A stretch of 64,000 nt of DNA from Goekera deserti. Lineage in GTDB: Bacteria; Actinomycetota; Actinomycetes; Mycobacteriales; Geodermatophilaceae. Made by a program: the position numbers and the translations under genes. The stretch covers positions 1-64,000 of the forward strand of contig NZ_JAAGWK010000012.1 in assembly GCF_010685995.1 (NCBI RefSeq), in the 5' to 3' direction. Of this stretch, positions 14,764-24,975 are shown in pieces (the stretch's first letter is position 1; every line of letters begins with the position of its first letter). The notes beneath the pieces are model-generated. The model did not search any database, had not been told where the DNA came from, and saw only the letters and a program-made list of their open reading frames with translations.

Positions 14764-17460
14764 GTGAGCCTGCTCGGCCGGGTCCGGGTGCGCCTCACCG
14801 CGGCGATCGCCACACCGTCGTCGCTCGCCGGTCGCCTCGCGGAGTCCGACCGGCGGCTCGGCCCGCACGAGGCGGCGATGCGTGCCCGGACCGGCTGGTC
14901 GGAAGGCGTCACGCTCGTCGACACCCCGCTCGGGCGCGCGCTGGACGGCGCCGACGACGACGAGCAGCTGCGCAGCGCCGCCCTGTGGGCACACCGCGCG
15001 ATCTGCTCGGCCGAGCACGTCCACGAACGATGGCCGGCGCTCGAGCTGCTCACGTCGCTCAGCCGGCGGCGGCTGGCGTGGCGGCCCGAGGAGGTGGGGT
15101 GGGCCGCTCGCGTCGCCGGCTCGGCCGCCACCGTCGACGTCTTCGACCTGGCCGTGCTCTACCGGTTGCCGGTCAGCGCGGCCGAGCGGCTGTCCCGGGC
15201 CGACCGCCACCGGCTGGCCGACGTGTTGACCGTCCTGCGCAGCCATGCGGCCGACGAGCGGCGGCCCCTGCCCGGTGGAGAGCGCCGGCGCCTGCTCCGG
15301 CGGCTGGACGCCCTGCTCACCTCACCCGGGGAGGACACCCCCGTGCGGTCGGTGCCCCCGTCGCTGCTGCACGACGGCGACGCCTTCGGCCCAGCGGTCC
15401 GGGCGGAGTTCGGCACACGGCTCTCGGCCTCGGGCGTGCCCGCGCTCCTCCTGCACGCCGCGACCGCGAGCAGCTCGAAGCCGTCGGCACGCTGGTCGCA
15501 GACCGGTCGCGCACTGCTGGACGACGTCGACGAGGGGGCCGACCTCCTGCGCGCCGTCCTCCAGCGTGCGCTCGCGCACCGCGAGACGCCGGTCCGGCGG
15601 CGCGGATGGGACGGCGAGGACCTCGTGTGGGTGCACTCGTCGACCGCCGGCCTGCTCCGCGGGCTGGTGCTGCTGGCCGGTGAGGTGGACGAGGCATGGG
15701 TGACGCCGCTGCTCGGCGACCTCGCCGCCCACGCCGGCGGCGGTCACCGGGGCATCGCCTCCGAACCGCGCGACATCGTCGTCGCCAACGCGGCCGTCGC
15801 GGCGCTGGCCCGCCGGCCGGACGCCGTCCCGCACCTCGCTCGGCTGCAGGCCCGGCTCACGCACCGCGGGGTGCTCAAGGGCGTGGCCGCCGGCCTGGAG
15901 GCGACTGCCGGCCACGCCGGCACGACGCCGGGCGAGCTGCTCGAGTCCGCCGTCCCGACGCACGGCCTGGATGCTGACGGCCAGTGCACCACGCAGCTCG
16001 GCGAGCACACTGCCCGCCTGGCGGTCGAACCGCCCGGCACCGTGTCGCTCACCTTCTCCACCGCCGCCGGACGACGACTCGCCTCGGTGCCGACAGCGGT
16101 CAGGGAGCAGCACGCCGCCGCGCTGGCCGGGCTGCGCGGCACGGCCGCGGACCTCAGGAAGACGGTCACCACCGAGCGCCGCCGCATCGAGGGGCTGCTC
16201 GCCGTAGACCGGAGCTGGGCGACCGCGGACTGGGTGCGGCTCTACCGCGACCACCCACTCACCGGCCGGCTCGTGCGGGGCCTGCTGTGGCAGACCGGGG
16301 TCGGGGACAACTGGCGCACCGGCCGGCTGCTCGACGACGGAGCCCTCACCGACCGCGACGGGACGGCGGTCGACGGCGAGCGGGTGCGGCTCTGGCACCC
16401 CGCCGTCGTGCCGCCGGAGGAGGTGCGGGCCTGGCGCACCCACCTGCTCGACGCCGACCTGCGCCAGCCGTTCAAGCAGGCGTTCCGCGAGATCTACCTG
16501 CTCACCCCGGCCGAGGTGGCGACCCGCGACCACTCCAACCGCTTCGCCGCCCACGTGCTGCGCGCACCGCAGGCCCAGGCGCTGATGCGCACCCGGGGGT
16601 GGATCGGGTCGGCATTGGGCTACTGGGACGGCGGGGCCGACGGCCGGGCCACCAGGGACCTGGGCGACTGGCGCGCCGAGTTCTTCTACGACCTGATCGA
16701 GCGCGAGGAGGACCAGTTCGGCACTCCGGGCCTCGCCGGCTCCGACCAGGTCCGCTTCCACCGCCGGCAGGGGCGTGACTGGGAGCTCCGGCCCCTGGAG
16801 GAGGTGCCGCCCCTGGTCTTCACCGAGGCCATGCGCGACGTCGACCTGTTCGTCGGGGTCACCTCCATCGCCGCCGACCCGACCTGGGTGACGCGCGGTG
16901 AGCGCACCCACGTGGACTACTGGCAGCAGACGAGCTTCGGCGAGCTCGGTGAGTCGGCGAAGGCCCGGCACGAAGCGCTGACCCGGCTGGTCCCCCGGCT
17001 GCACATCGCCGACCGCTGCACGCTGACCGACCGGTTCCTCGAGGTCCGCGGCTCACTGCGCACCTACCGGATCCACCTCGGGTCGGGCAACATCCTGATG
17101 AGCCCGAACGACGAGTACCTGTGCATCGTCCCGGCGCGCGGCAGGAAGGACCCGGCCGTCCACCTGCCCTTCGAGGAGGGTGGCGGCGTCCTCTCGGTGA
17201 TCCTGTCCAAGGCGTTCCTGCTCGCCGACGACGCCGCGATCACCGACCGCACCATCACCTCCCAGATCCGCCGCCCCTGCCCCTGGGCGGCACACCAGGA
17301 TCGACACGAACTCCCCGCCAAGATGGCCATCTTGGCGGGGAGGGAGGGCTCTCAGAGCAGGCGGTTGGTCCAGAGCAGGGACAGGGTGACGCCGAGGAAG
17401 GCGAACAGCACCCCACCGCGGACGAACCACGGGCTGATGTCCTGCGGCTCGGTGGTGTAG
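14764..17460 (+). CDS. DUF4132 domain protein
   Basis: 898 residues from a GTG at 14764, three bases after the previous stop. The first ~480 residues are alpha-helical repeats. The C-terminal DUF4132 domain is recognised by FKQAFREIYLLTPAE, SNRFAAHVLRAPQAQALMRT and GW, and the end motif LSVILSKAFLLADDAAITD. The family is related to MolR/WGR-linked proteins and has no firm function. The usual C-terminus (ITDxTITSQI) lies near 17265, but the frame runs on for about 60 codons through the second palindromic repeat and 109 bases into the oppositely oriented VWA gene. The normal stop may have been lost when the repeat arrived, or this end is simply untidy. Confidence 0.78.
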   Translation: MSLLGRVRVRLTAAIATPSSLAGRLAESDRRLGPHEAAMRARTGWSEGVTLVDTPLGRALDGADDDEQLRSAALWAHRAICSAEHVHERWPALELLTSLSRRRLAWRPEEVGWAARVAGSAATVDVFDLAVLYRLPVSAAERLSRADRHRLADVLTVLRSHAADERRPLPGGERRRLLRRLDALLTSPGEDTPVRSVPPSLLHDGDAFGPAVRAEFGTRLSASGVPALLLHAATASSSKPSARWSQTGRALLDDVDEGADLLRAVLQRALAHRETPVRRRGWDGEDLVWVHSSTAGLLRGLVLLAGEVDEAWVTPLLGDLAAHAGGGHRGIASEPRDIVVANAAVAALARRPDAVPHLARLQARLTHRGVLKGVAAGLEATAGHAGTTPGELLESAVPTHGLDADGQCTTQLGEHTARLAVEPPGTVSLTFSTAAGRRLASVPTAVREQHAAALAGLRGTAADLRKTVTTERRRIEGLLAVDRSWATADWVRLYRDHPLTGRLVRGLLWQTGVGDNWRTGRLLDDGALTDRDGTAVDGERVRLWHPAVVPPEEVRAWRTHLLDADLRQPFKQAFREIYLLTPAEVATRDHSNRFAAHVLRAPQAQALMRTRGWIGSALGYWDGGADGRATRDLGDWRAEFFYDLIEREEDQFGTPGLAGSDQVRFHRRQGRDWELRPLEEVPPLVFTEAMRDVDLFVGVTSIAADPTWVTRGERTHVDYWQQTSFGELGESAKARHEALTRLVPRLHIADRCTLTDRFLEVRGSLRTYRIHLGSGNILMSPNDEYLCIVPARGRKDPAVHLPFEEGGGVLSVILSKAFLLADDAAITDRTITSQIRRPCPWAAHQDRHELPAKMAILAGREGSQSRRLVQSRDRVTPRKANSTPPRTNHGLMSCGSVV
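17294..17342 (+). repeat. Palindromic repeat, copy 2 (leader plus 32-bp palindrome)
   Basis: Leader ACCAGGATCGACACGAA (17294-17310) and a perfect 32-base palindrome at 17311-17342 (arms CTCCCCGCCAAGATGG and its complement). The leader matches 15 of 17 bases of copy 1. Lies inside the extended tail of the DUF4132 frame, just before the end of the convergent VWA gene, where a two-way terminator would be useful. Confidence 0.88.
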
Positions 17461-18308
17461 CCGATCTGGCTGCCCAGATCGGCGTACACCCGCTCCAGTT
17501 CCGCGGCGCTGGCCGCCTCGCTGTAGCTGCCGCCGGTCTCGTCGGCGATCTCCTCCAGCGTCGCCCGGTCGACCGGCACCGGCACGTTCTCGCCCTGGAT
17601 GTCCAGGGTGCCGTAGTCGGTGCCGAACGCGATGGTCGACACCGGCACCCCGGCGCCGATCGCGGCGTCGATCGCCTGGGTGGCCTCCCGGCCGACGGTG
17701 TTGTAGCCGTCGGACAGCAGCACGATCCGGGCTGGTGGCAGGTCCTCGGCGGGCTGGTCCAGGCTGGCCTGGAAGTTCTGGATCGAGGTCAGCGAGGCGA
17801 AGATCGCGTCCCCGATCGCGGTCGACTCGGCCAGTTCCAGGTTGTCCAGCGCGGCGGTCACCTGCGGGCGGTCGGTGGTCGGGGTCACCAGCGCGCTCGC
17901 GGTGCCGGCGAAGGCCACCAGCCCGAGGTTGATCCGCTCGGGCAGCACCGTGACGAACTCCTTGGCCGCCACCTGCATCGCCTGGAAGCGGCTGGGCTCG
18001 ATGTCCTCGGCCTGCATCGACAGCGACACGTCCACGGCCATCACCACCGTGGCCCGCTCGCGCGGCACCCGCACCTCCGTGCTCGGCTGGGCCAGCGACA
18101 GCACCAGCGCGCCCAGCGCCAGCGCCACCAACCCGAAGGACACGTGCCGCCGCCACCCCGGCCGCCTGGGCACCAGCGAGGCCAGCATCGACACGTTGGT
18201 GAACCGCGCCGCGTACGCCTTCCGGCGCAGCTGCAGCAGCACGTACAGGCCCACCAGGGCGAGCACGGCCAGCAGCCCGAGCAGCCACACCGGTGACTCG
18301 AAGCTCAT
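17352..18308 (-). CDS. VWA-domain membrane protein (BatA-like)
   Basis: 318 residues. Two N-terminal membrane segments (WLLGLLAVLALVGLYVLLQL and HVSFGLVALALGALVLSL) precede a von Willebrand A domain with the MIDAS motif DVSLSMQAEDIEPSR, T-S-x and LLSDGYNT; a last membrane segment (GGVLFAFLGVTLSLLW) ends the protein. This is the usual third member of moxR-DUF58-VWA operons, thought to help mature or chaperone target proteins with the MoxR ATPase at the membrane. Its ATG overlaps the stop of the DUF58 gene (ATGA), so the genes are coupled. It converges with the DUF4132 gene. Confidence 0.85.
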   Translation of the reverse strand: MSFESPVWLLGLLAVLALVGLYVLLQLRRKAYAARFTNVSMLASLVPRRPGWRRHVSFGLVALALGALVLSLAQPSTEVRVPRERATVVMAVDVSLSMQAEDIEPSRFQAMQVAAKEFVTVLPERINLGLVAFAGTASALVTPTTDRPQVTAALDNLELAESTAIGDAIFASLTSIQNFQASLDQPAEDLPPARIVLLSDGYNTVGREATQAIDAAIGAGVPVSTIAFGTDYGTLDIQGENVPVPVDRATLEEIADETGGSYSEAASAAELERVYADLGSQIGYTTEPQDISPWFVRGGVLFAFLGVTLSLLWTNRLL

Positions 18309-19323
18309 CGTGCCGCCCCTCCCGTCCCGGCGCGCTTGCGGTCGGACACGTACCGGACGACGTCCATCAACCAGTCCCGATCGGTGCGCAGTTGCAGGTG
18401 GCCGGCACCGCAGCGACGCAGCGTCGCCGCGATCTGCCGGCGCTGGGCGGCGGCGCCGGCGGCGAACCGCCGCCGGAACTCGGCGTTGCCAGTGGGGACC
18501 TCCAGGGTCTGACCGCTCTCCGGGTCCACCACGGTGAGCATCCCGACGTCGGGCAGCTCCAGCTCGCGCGGGTCGACCACCTCGATGGCCAGCAGCTCGT
18601 GCCGGGCCGACAACCCGCGCAACGGGCGCTCCCAGTCGCTGTCGCCCAGGAAGTCCGAGACCACCACCACCAGCCCACGACGGCGGGGCGGGCGGCGCAG
18701 CGTCTCGATCGCCTCGGCCAGGTCACCGCGCCGGCCACCGGCCGCCCTCGGCGTGGCGACGACCTGGCGCAGCAGCCGGTCGGCGGCCATCCGCCCCGGT
18801 GCGGCCGGGTAACGGTCCACCCGCTCACCGGTGGTGACCACGGCACCCAGCCGGTTGCCGGCCCGCACCGTGAGGTGGCTGACCGCGGCCAGCCCGGCGA
18901 TCGCCAGGTCCCGCTTCTCGCAGTCGGCGGTGCCGAAGTCCAGGCTGGCCGAGAGGTCGACCACCGCCCAGGTCTCCAGCTCGCGGTCGGCGATCGTGGT
19001 GCGCACGTGCGGGGTGCGGGTGCGGGCGGTGACGTGCCAGTCCATCCGCCGCACGTCGTCCCCGGGGGTGTACTGCCGGGAGTCGCCGGACTCCGAGCCC
19101 GACCCGGGCACCAGGCCCAGGTGGTCGCCCTGCAGCAGCCCGTCCAGCCGGCGGCGCACGGTCAGCTCCAGCCGGCGCAGCGCGACGGCGGGCGAGCCGG
19201 TGCCGAAGTGCGGCGGGGCACCCGAACCGCGACCGGTGCCCGGCCGGCCGTCCTCGGCGTCGCGGTCACGCGGTTCCCAGATCGCCGGTTCGCGGACCGG
19301 CCCCTCGCCGGGGACGCCGGACG

Positions 19324-19327
<4 letters not shown>
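18305..19327 (-). CDS. DUF58 domain protein of the MoxR operon
   Basis: 340 residues. The frame is open far upstream, but the GTG at 19327 overlaps the moxR stop (GTGA) and is the natural coupled start. The DUF58 core is clear: SRQYTPGDDVRRMDWHVTARTR, then WAVVDLSASLDFGTADCEKR and VVVVSDFLG, a VWA-like fold with a D-x-S-x-S metal site. The protein is soluble and about family length. It lies between moxR and the VWA gene and is probably a partner of the MoxR AAA+ ATPase. The same trio in mycobacteria is Rv1479-Rv1481, as I recall. Confidence 0.87.
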
Positions 19328-20694
<1,367 letters not shown>

Positions 20695-20988
20695 GGAACT
20701 CCCTGGTCGGCAGCGGGCGCGGACCGCCTGCAGCGGCCCAGCGGGGACGGCGTCCCCTCGGCCCCTCGACCAGTGTCCTACACCCAGCCGACCCGTCCAC
20801 CCACGCCGCGGCGGGTGCGCTCCGGACCACCCGGTGCGGACCCGCCGGTGCCGTGCCCGCGACACCCTCCGACAGGGGGAGTCCACAGCTCAGCCGGCCC
20901 CTGACAGGGCCACCGGCTGCTAGCCTGGGAGCCGCGTCGGGCAGCTCCCCCCGTGGCTGCCCGACGCCCCACACCCCGCCGCGTCCGG
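20695..20988. other. Intergenic region upstream of moxR
   Basis: The full gap between moxR and the NlpC/P60 gene is about 350 bases, the last part being the hairpin repeat at 20989. It holds no convincing gene: frames here are arginine/proline shadows. The moxR promoter should be in this stretch; I cannot point to a -10 with confidence. Confidence 0.4.
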
Positions 20989-21045
20989 CCCCGCTGCAGG
21001 GGCCCGGTGCGAGCCTGCGAGTGCCGGGGAGCAGCGGGGTCCTTC
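20989..21045 (+). repeat. Two-stem hairpin repeat (GAGCYTGCGA family), copy A
   Basis: Layout on the plus strand: outer arm CCCCGCTGC, AGGGG, inner arm CCCGGTGC, loop GAGCCTGCGA, inner arm GTGCCGGG, GA, outer arm GCAGCGGGG, then TCCTTC. The same 9-5-8-10-8-2-9 geometry is found at 42046 and 58319, with stem changes compensated. It sits eight bases beyond the stop of the NlpC/P60 gene. It could be a terminator, a REP-type element or a structured RNA. Confidence 0.85.
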
Positions 21046-21046
21046 G

Positions 21047-22489
21047 TCAGGCGCTGGGGCGCACCGCGCCCGCGTAGCCGCCCCACCACATCGTGGACAC
21101 CTTCACCACGTCGTTGCTCTGCGGGGCGTGCAGCACCTTGTTGCCGCCCAGGTAGATGCCCACGTGGTAGATCGTGCTGGGGTCCCCGGGGCTGGTGGCC
21201 CAGAAGACCAGGTCGCCGGCCTGCAGGTCGGAGCGGCCGACCTTGGGCAGCGCCGCGTACTGGGCGCGGCTGTTGCGCGGGATGCTGATCCCGGCGCGTG
21301 CGTAGGCGTACTGGGTCAGGCCGGAGCAGTCGAAGCCGACCACGCCCTCGTCCGGGGCGATGCCCGGGCCGGGGCCCTTCGTGCCGCCACCGCCCCAGGC
21401 GTAGGTGGTGCCCAGGTAGCGCATGCCGGCGGAGATCGCGGTCTCGGCCGCACCCGCCGAGCCGCTGCCGGCTGGCGTCGTGTCGACGGTGGAGGACGTC
21501 GCCGTCGAGCTTTTCGACGAGCTGGAGGACGACGAGCCGGACGACGACGAGCCGCCACCGGAGGAGCTGCTGGAGCTGGGCCGGGAGGCGGTCGGCGAGC
21601 TGGCGCTGGCGGCGCGGCGCGCGGCGGCCTCGGCGGCGGCCCGGGCGGCCTCCTGGTCGCGGGCCTGCTGGCGGGCGAGCGCGGCCTGGGCAGCGGCGTA
21701 CTCTTCGTTGGCCTTGCGGGCGCCCTCCAGGCCCAGCAGGGTCTGCTGCGCCTGCTGCAGCTGCTCGTTCAGCGCGACCTGCTGGTCCGCCAGCGCGGCG
21801 GCCTGGCTGCGCGCGGAGGTCTCGCTGGCCTGGGCGGCGGACAGCGCGGTGGCCGCCTCCTGCTTGAGGCCGTCGGCGACGGTGAGCGCGTCCCGGGCGG
21901 CGAGGTCGGCGGCGGTGGCCTGCTGCTGCAGCACCCGCGTGGTGTCCACGACGTCGGAGGAGTTGGCGCCGGAGGCCTCCAGCAGCGCAGCGCGCTCGAT
22001 CATCTGGGCCGGGCCGTCGGCGCTGAGCAGCGCGGCGGCGCCCTGGAACGTGCTGCCCTCGATGTAGCTGGTGCGGGCGAAGTCGGCCAGGTCCTGGCGC
22101 GAGGCGTCCAGGTCGGCGGTGGCCTGCACCGCGGCAGCGGCGGCGGTGTCGGCGGCCAGCTGGGCGGCGTCGTACTCGGCGGCCTTGGCCTGGTACTCGT
22201 CCAGGGCCAGCGCCGAGGCGGCGCGGGCGGCGTCCACCTGGCTCTGGGCGGCGGCCAGCTGGGCGGAGATGGCGCCGACCTCGGCGGCGGCGGCGTCCTT
22301 CTCGGCCTGCGCGGCGGAGATGTCGGAGTCGCTGGGGTTGGGCGGCGGGGCGGCCCATGCCGTCGCCGGCCCGAGCCCGAAGGCTAGGGCCCCGGCGACG
22401 GCGACGCCGAGGACGCGGCCGGCGGTGCGCCGTCCCCGCTCGATGCCGTACGTCCCCGGGGGGAGCTGCTGACTGCGTCCGAAGTTCAC
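21047..22489 (-). CDS. RipA-like NlpC/P60 peptidoglycan endopeptidase with coiled coil
   Basis: 480 residues from a GTG at 22489 with AGAGGT upstream. A signal peptide (RTAGRVLGVAVAGALAFGL, cleavage near AWAAP) is followed by a long alanine-rich coiled coil (~residues 45-310), a serine-rich linker, and a C-terminal NlpC/P60 domain with catalytic Cys in DCSGLTQYAYARAG and His in IYHVGIYLGG. It should cut the stem-peptide D-Glu-mDAP bond outside the membrane during septum splitting, with the coiled coil as autoinhibitor, as in RipA. Its place near moxR and aconitase matches ripA (Rv1477) in M. tuberculosis as I recall it. Confidence 0.88.
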   Translation of the reverse strand: MNFGRSQQLPPGTYGIERGRRTAGRVLGVAVAGALAFGLGPATAWAAPPPNPSDSDISAAQAEKDAAAAEVGAISAQLAAAQSQVDAARAASALALDEYQAKAAEYDAAQLAADTAAAAAVQATADLDASRQDLADFARTSYIEGSTFQGAAALLSADGPAQMIERAALLEASGANSSDVVDTTRVLQQQATAADLAARDALTVADGLKQEAATALSAAQASETSARSQAAALADQQVALNEQLQQAQQTLLGLEGARKANEEYAAAQAALARQQARDQEAARAAAEAAARRAASASSPTASRPSSSSSSGGGSSSSGSSSSSSSKSSTATSSTVDTTPAGSGSAGAAETAISAGMRYLGTTYAWGGGGTKGPGPGIAPDEGVVGFDCSGLTQYAYARAGISIPRNSRAQYAALPKVGRSDLQAGDLVFWATSPGDPSTIYHVGIYLGGNKVLHAPQSNDVVKVSTMWWGGYAGAVRPSA

Positions 22490-22780
22490 TGACCCGACCT
22501 CTTCCGGGGCCTGCGGCACCACGTGCGGCGCCGCGGCCACCTCGACCACGGGACGCCACCCGGACAGGTGACGTCCCTGACCGCATCGGACCTGGTCAGA
22601 GACGCCTTGAGGTGACCGCGCCGCACCTCCCCCTTCCGGGGGACAACCCCGTCCGGGGTGTGCGGGGCGTCACCGGACCCGCGTCAGCGACACCCACGCG
22701 GGTCAGGTGGACGGCCACGAGCGGGTGCAGCCTCGCGTGAGCCCGCCTGGTCGGCCCCGCTGGAGCGGGCTGGGCCCGGC
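22490..22780. other. Intergenic region between NlpC/P60 and nucleotidyltransferase genes
   Basis: About 290 bases between two minus-strand genes. It presumably holds the promoter of the NlpC/P60 gene and the 3' end of the nucleotidyltransferase transcript. I see no reading frame with coding character and no clear hairpin. Confidence 0.4.
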
Positions 22781-23296
22781 TCACCACCCAGGGCTGTGCC
22801 CGTCGCGCACCAGGTCGTGCAGGACGACCAGATCGGCGCGGTCGGACTCCCGTGGCGCGTACCCGGCGTGCCACTCGATCTGCTGCGCCACGGAGAGACA
22901 ACGGACCGGCCGGCCATCGATGCAGCCGGTCACGAAGGAGGTGGCCGGGTAGCGGTACTGCTCGCCGCAGAGGCCGGTCTGGACACCATCGCCCGCCGCG
23001 TCGAAGCGCAGCGGGTGGACGTCGACCCGGCGGCCTCGCGGGGCGACGAGCTCGACCCGGGTGGGCCGCTGATCGGTCTCGACCGCGTAGCCCAGTTCCT
23101 CCAACACCGACAGCGCGACCCGCTCCTGCGCGGCATCCACGTCGACGTCGACGTCGCGATGCAGGCGGGTCTGGCGCCCCGCCAGGGCGTCCACCCCCCA
23201 GCCTCCCTCCAGGGCGACCCAGCAGCCGCGCCGCTCCAGCGCCTCCAGCACGGCCAGCACCTCGGTGGCCGGCATCCCTGCATCGCCGGGGGTCAC
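22781..23296 (-). CDS. Nucleotidyltransferase-fold protein (aminoglycoside adenylyltransferase-like)
   Basis: 171 residues from a GTG at 23296; an ATG at 23275 is an alternative. The core is GCWVALEGGWGVDALAGRQT followed by RLHRDVDVDVDA, the G-G-W-x-x-D-x-x-x-G...R-x-H-x-D-x-D pattern of the ANT(2'')/LinA-like nucleotidyltransferase family. The C-terminal part has VTGCIDGRPVRCLSVAQQIEWHAGYAPR, which also fits that family. Such proteins may modify antibiotics, but many chromosomal members have no known resistance role. Alone between the NlpC/P60 and acyl-CoA synthetase genes. Confidence 0.7.
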   Translation of the reverse strand: MTPGDAGMPATEVLAVLEALERRGCWVALEGGWGVDALAGRQTRLHRDVDVDVDAAQERVALSVLEELGYAVETDQRPTRVELVAPRGRRVDVHPLRFDAAGDGVQTGLCGEQYRYPATSFVTGCIDGRPVRCLSVAQQIEWHAGYAPRESDRADLVVLHDLVRDGHSPGW

Positions 23297-23399
23297 GGCG
23301 AGACCCTACGACGGCAGGGGCGCCCGGCGAGGACGTGTACCGAGCCGTCCACCGCGCCGGGTCGCGGCCCGGACGCCCCGCAGCAGTGACCGCCTCGCG

Positions 23400-24935
23400 T
23401 CAGTTGACCTGGCGCTCGCCGTCCGCCCAGAAGGCCTCGCGCAGCTTGAACTTCTGGATCTTGCCGGTGGCGGTGCGCGGGATGCCGTCCCGGAACTCCA
23501 CCCGCTTGGGCGCCTTGTAGCCGGCCATCCGCGCCTTGCAGTGCGCGATCAGCTCCGCCTCGGTGGCCTGCTCACCCTCGGCCAGCACGACCAGGGCGGT
23601 GACCCTCTCGCCCCACTTCTCGTCCGGGGCACCGATCACGGCGACCTCGGCGACCGCGGGGTGGCTGAACAGCGCGTCCTCCACCTCGATCGAGGACACG
23701 TTCTCCCCGCCGGTGATGATCACGTCCTTCTTGCGGTCGGAGATGGTCAGGTACGCGGCATCGTCGATGGTGCCGCCGTCGCCGGTGTGGAACCAGCCGC
23801 CCTCCAGGGCCTCGGCCGAGGCGTCCGGGTTCTCCCAGTAGCCGGCCAGCACGGTGTTGCCGCGGGCCAGCACCTCACCGCTGTCGCTGGTGCGCAGCCG
23901 GGTGCCCAACGCCGGCACCCCGGCGCGGGACAGCGCCTTGGCGCGCTCCTCGGCGGACAGCCCGTCGTACTCGGCCCGCGGGCGGTTGATGGTGAGCAGC
24001 GGCGCGGTCTCGGTCAGGCCGTAGATCTGGTTGAACTCCCAGCCGAGCTCGGCCTCGATCCGGGCGACGGTGCGCGACGGCGGGGGCGCACCGGCCACCA
24101 CCAGCCGCACCCGGTCCCGGCCGGGCACCTCGCCGTCCCAGGTCGCGGCCGCGTCCAGCACCGCGTTCCACACCGCCGGCGCGCCGGCCATCATCGTGAC
24201 GCCGTGCTGCTCGACCCGGCGCAGGATCTCCGCGCCGTCGACCTTGCGCAGCGCCACCTGCCGCGCCCCGACGCCGGCCATCGTGTACGGCAGGCCCCAG
24301 CCGTTGCAGTGGAACATCGGCAGCGTGTGCAGGTACACGTCGCGGTCGCTGACCTGCATGTGCATGCCGAAGGTGACCGCGTTGACCCAGATGTTGCGGT
24401 GCGTCATCTGCACGCCCTTGGGCCGCGCCGTCGTCCCGCTGGTGTAGTTGATCGTGGCGGTGGCGTCCTCGTCCGGGTCGGCCCAGGGCCGCGGCTCGGT
24501 GTCGTAGCGCAGCAGGTCCTCGTACTCCGGGCCGATCACGAACCGGTGCCGGGCGGTGACCCCGGCCAGCGCGGGCTCCAGCTCGGGGTCGACCAGCAGC
24601 ATGCTGGCACCGCTGTGCTCCACGATGTAGGAGACCTCCGCGGGCTGCAGCCGGAAGTTGACCGGCACCGCCACCCGGCCCGAGGACGGCACGGCCAGCA
24701 GCAGCTCCAGCAGCCGGGCGGAGTTGTGGCTGACCACGGCCACCCGCTCCCCCGGGCCGACGCCGAGCGCGTCCAACCCGGCCTGCAGCGCACGCCCGCG
24801 GCGGGCGACGTCGGCGTAGCTCAGCTCGCCCAGTGAGGCGGCCGGCTGCGCGGGCTCGTCGACGACGCCGGTGCGCGACCCGTAGACCAGCTCGGCCCGG
24901 TCGAGGAAGTCACAGGTCGTCAGGGGCACACGCAT
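23400..24935 (-). CDS. Acyl-CoA synthetase (AMP-binding)
   Basis: 511 residues, ATG at 24935 with GGAGGAG seven bases upstream. ANL-superfamily motifs are complete: the P-loop YTSGTTARPKGVQMTHRN, the A5 IYGLTETAP, the A7 WFHTGDGGTIDD, DRKKDVIITGGENVSSIEVE, and a C-terminal PRTATGKIQKF carrying the adenylation lysine. It should activate a carboxylic acid to acyl-AMP and then acyl-CoA; the chain length cannot be read off. No membrane segment. It is 40 bases from the end of the PAP2 gene upstream, so the two may share a transcript. Confidence 0.88.
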   Translation of the reverse strand: MRVPLTTCDFLDRAELVYGSRTGVVDEPAQPAASLGELSYADVARRGRALQAGLDALGVGPGERVAVVSHNSARLLELLLAVPSSGRVAVPVNFRLQPAEVSYIVEHSGASMLLVDPELEPALAGVTARHRFVIGPEYEDLLRYDTEPRPWADPDEDATATINYTSGTTARPKGVQMTHRNIWVNAVTFGMHMQVSDRDVYLHTLPMFHCNGWGLPYTMAGVGARQVALRKVDGAEILRRVEQHGVTMMAGAPAVWNAVLDAAATWDGEVPGRDRVRLVVAGAPPPSRTVARIEAELGWEFNQIYGLTETAPLLTINRPRAEYDGLSAEERAKALSRAGVPALGTRLRTSDSGEVLARGNTVLAGYWENPDASAEALEGGWFHTGDGGTIDDAAYLTISDRKKDVIITGGENVSSIEVEDALFSHPAVAEVAVIGAPDEKWGERVTALVVLAEGEQATEAELIAHCKARMAGYKAPKRVEFRDGIPRTATGKIQKFKLREAFWADGERQVN

Positions 24936-24975
24936 GGCCGCACTCCTCCAGGACAGGGCCGGCCCGGCACACCGG

